A stretch of DNA of 15,693 bases, taken from positions 1-15,693 of the forward strand of contig PJAB01001286.1 in assembly GCA_002887195.1 (NCBI GenBank), read 5' to 3'. The position numbers and the translations under genes are program-made. The notes under the pieces were generated by a model. The model was not told the origin of the DNA. It worked only from the letters and a program-made list of their open reading frames with translations, and searched no databases. The DNA is from Chrysochromulina parva. Lineage: Eukaryota > Haptophyta > Prymnesiales > Chrysochromulinaceae. Each line of letters opens with the position of its first letter. Within the stretch, counting starts at the first letter, position 1. Of the stretch, positions 14,455-15,693 are shown piece after piece.

Positions 14455-15345
14455 ATGTCGTCATCCAAGCGCAACCGCATGGTTAAGGAACAGCCGGACG
14501 ACGAAGTCGCCACCAAGCGCGTGCGCAAGAGCCACAGCGCGTCGGAGCCGGAAACGAAGGCGTGCCAAGGCCCATTCCCAGATTGGAATGCCCCGCGGGA
14601 ACACGAGGTGCGATCTGTGCATGAAGCCCTCTCCACTTTGCACCCAGAGGTCATGGAGGAGATCTGCAAGCCCAAGAAGGACGAGGGTGGCTGTGGCTCA
14701 CGTGAGCTCGTCCTTGACGCGCTCGTGGGGACCATCCTATCCCAGAATACGACAGACGTGCAATCCCACCGCAGCTTCTTAGCGCTCAAGCAGGCATTCC
14801 CCACCTGGGAGGCGGTCCGCTCCTCGCCGCCAGCGGCCATCGAGACCGTGATCCGAAGCTGCGGCCTCGCGGAGACGAAGACGGCGCGCATCCAGGCCAT
14901 CCTCGAGCGTCTGCACGAGGAGCGCGGCGAGTGCTCCCTCGAGCACCTGCGCGACGAGCCCGACGAAGAAGTGAAGCGCGTGCTCGGCTCCTTCAAAGGT
15001 GTGGGCGCCAAGACCATCTCATGCGTGCTTATGTTCTGTCTCAAGCGCGCTGACTTCCCGGTCGACACGCATGTATGGAAGATTGCGATGGCCCTCGGAT
15101 GGGTGCCCAAATCGGCCAGCCGCGACCAGACGTACGCTCACCTCAACAACCGAGTGCCGGACGGGATCAAGTACGCGCTCCATGTGCTGCTAGTCAAGCA
15201 TGGCAAGGTGTTCAAGAATGACGTCAAGGCGCTTCGAACCAAGATGAGAGGCGCATTGGTCGTACAAGAGGAGCTCGCGATGACGAGGGTCAAACCCGAG
15301 GAAGTAGAAGGTCTGCTCGCAGTCAAGCCGGAACCTGTCGACTGA
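14455..15345 (+). CDS. Endonuclease-III-like HhH-GPD DNA glycosylase without Fe-S cysteines
   Basis: A 296-residue base-excision-repair enzyme. A basic N-terminus with NLS-like KRNR (5-8) and KRVRK (21-25) suggests nuclear location. The glycosylase core starts at LVGTILSQNTTDVQS (90-104), continues with CGLAETKTARIQAIL (136-150) and has the helix-hairpin-helix LGSFKGVGAKTISCVL (177-192). Lys186 is at the bifunctional glycosylase/AP-lyase position and Asp204 in FPVDTHVWKIA is the catalytic Asp. It most resembles the plant and algal HhH-GPD glycosylases with the N-terminal half of the ROS1/DME core pattern. The Fe-S loop after HGK has no cysteines: the Cys-x6-Cys-x2-Cys-x5-Cys positions read Phe253, Leu260, Lys263 and Val269. 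The tail carries two VKPE motifs (279-282, 290-293), a SUMO-site pattern. The ATG at 14455 (A at -3) is the first in frame. Confidence 0.9.
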   Translation: MSSSKRNRMVKEQPDDEVATKRVRKSHSASEPETKACQGPFPDWNAPREHEVRSVHEALSTLHPEVMEEICKPKKDEGGCGSRELVLDALVGTILSQNTTDVQSHRSFLALKQAFPTWEAVRSSPPAAIETVIRSCGLAETKTARIQAILERLHEERGECSLEHLRDEPDEEVKRVLGSFKGVGAKTISCVLMFCLKRADFPVDTHVWKIAMALGWVPKSASRDQTYAHLNNRVPDGIKYALHVLLVKHGKVFKNDVKALRTKMRGALVVQEELAMTRVKPEEVEGLLAVKPEPVD

Positions 15346-15412
15346 CTAACATCTGAGACTAACAACTGGCGACTGAGACTAAAAACCTGTCGACTGAGAC
15401 TAACAACTGGCG
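15332..15412. repeat. About 20-bp tandem repeat running out of the glycosylase stop codon
   Basis: Units of CTGAGACTAACAACTGGCGA or CTGAGACTAAAAACCTGTCGA at 15353-15372, 15373-15393 and 15394-15412, plus a first divergent unit at 15332-15352. AACCTGTCGACTGA occurs at 15332-15345, where it encodes the last residues (Pro-Val-Asp) and stop, and again at 15384-15397. Confidence 0.85.
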
Positions 15413-15654
15413 TTCGCAAGCTTTCAAACAAAACAAACGAAATTCTTCCCCACCCCCGGTTTCGTCTGAATACCGGGAGGGAAGCCTCAGAGATTAACCG
15501 CCAGCGTGAAATTAGCGCGTGCGCGAAACGATAGGAATTTGCGGTGGAGCCCGATTTGGATTTCCGACTTGTCCGTGTGTTAGAAGTCACACAGACACAC
15601 ATTCACATTCACACACACACATTCACACCAAGGCGGGTACCGCGCGGGGGCGGT
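15413..15654. other. Intergenic region with CA/CATT microsatellite
   Basis: No gene is seen. ACAAAACAAACGAAATTC lies near 15426-15443 and a C-run at about 15450. A CA-rich simple repeat (CACACAGACACACATTCACATT and similar) occupies about 15587-15629. Confidence 0.55.
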
Positions 15655-15693
15655 TTAGAAGGGCGACATGCCCAGGGTGAGCTTGAAGCTCAT
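15655..15693 (-). CDS. Possible C-terminal end of a minus-strand gene (partial)
   Basis: Reading inward from the window edge, the minus strand gives MSFKLTLGMSPF followed by TAA at 15657-15655. The frame may continue beyond the edge. Twelve codons are too few for recognition. The case rests on the good base composition at third positions and the change of texture after the CA repeat. It could be chance. Confidence 0.25.
   Translation of the reverse strand: MSFKLTLGMSPF

Noticed and set aside
14277..15110. Minus-strand upstream extension of the DUF707-like frame (278 extra codons)
   Set aside because: It is antisense to the glycosylase gene, has Ser/Arg-rich non-homologous content, and a good ATG occurs at the conserved domain start (14276).

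Overview
The window looks like nuclear DNA from a compact eukaryotic genome. Reasons: a Qc-SNARE with a C-terminal anchor, a cyclin, a DUF707-type glycosyltransferase-like protein, a HhH-GPD DNA glycosylase, ATGs in Kozak-like contexts with A or G at -3, one recognisable spliceosomal intron, and no bacterial operon structure. Coding parts are GC-rich with GC-rich third positions. Genes are mostly single-exon, lie 0.2-1.2 kb apart and alternate in strand. This, together with abundant short tandem repeats in the gaps, suggests a unicellular alga. A haptophyte is my best guess and a pelagophyte or another stramenopile is possible, but nothing in the window fixes the taxon.

Layout. 1-475: a degenerate GATAC/GTATC satellite whose orientation flips at perfect palindromes. 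476-843: C/G-rich spacer with two minisatellites. 844-1677 (+): ribonuclease-inhibitor-type LRR protein. 1678-2436: spacer with a (GCTT)n inverted repeat and a uORF. 2437-3471 (+): cyclin-Y/PCL-like cyclin. 3472-4623: gene-free spacer with repeated short motifs. 4624-6000 (+): about 10-TM membrane protein built of two tandem halves plus the start of a third. 6001-6623: convergent spacer. 6624-7457 (-): syntaxin-6/10-type Qc-SNARE. 7669-8112 (+): small Lys/Gly-rich conserved-looking orphan, divergent from the SNARE. 8113-8733: spacer with a perfect 18-bp double E-box palindrome. 8734-9939 (-): Rossmann-fold, methyltransferase-like protein. 10227-10790 (+): four beta-type VP-G-PGD repeats plus a C-terminal domain. 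10791-11539: spacer. 11540-12898 (-): polyproline-HAD phosphatase fusion in two exons, with a 129-bp intron flanked by a 7-bp direct repeat. 13068-14276 (-): DUF707-like protein. 14455-15345 (+): endonuclease-III-like HhH-GPD glycosylase that keeps its catalytic Lys and Asp but has no Fe-S cysteines. 15346-15654: repeats. 15655-15693 (-): possible end of another gene.

The genes look like unrelated housekeeping functions (trafficking, cell cycle, DNA repair, glycosylation) rather than one pathway. I did not find a convincing new multi-gene system. The most informative signals are structural: the intron with target-site-like direct repeats and a duplicated exon/intron boundary, the 2.2-fold repeated membrane protein, the Fe-S-less glycosylase, the dyad-symmetric divergent promoter, and the satellite that switches strand at palindromes.
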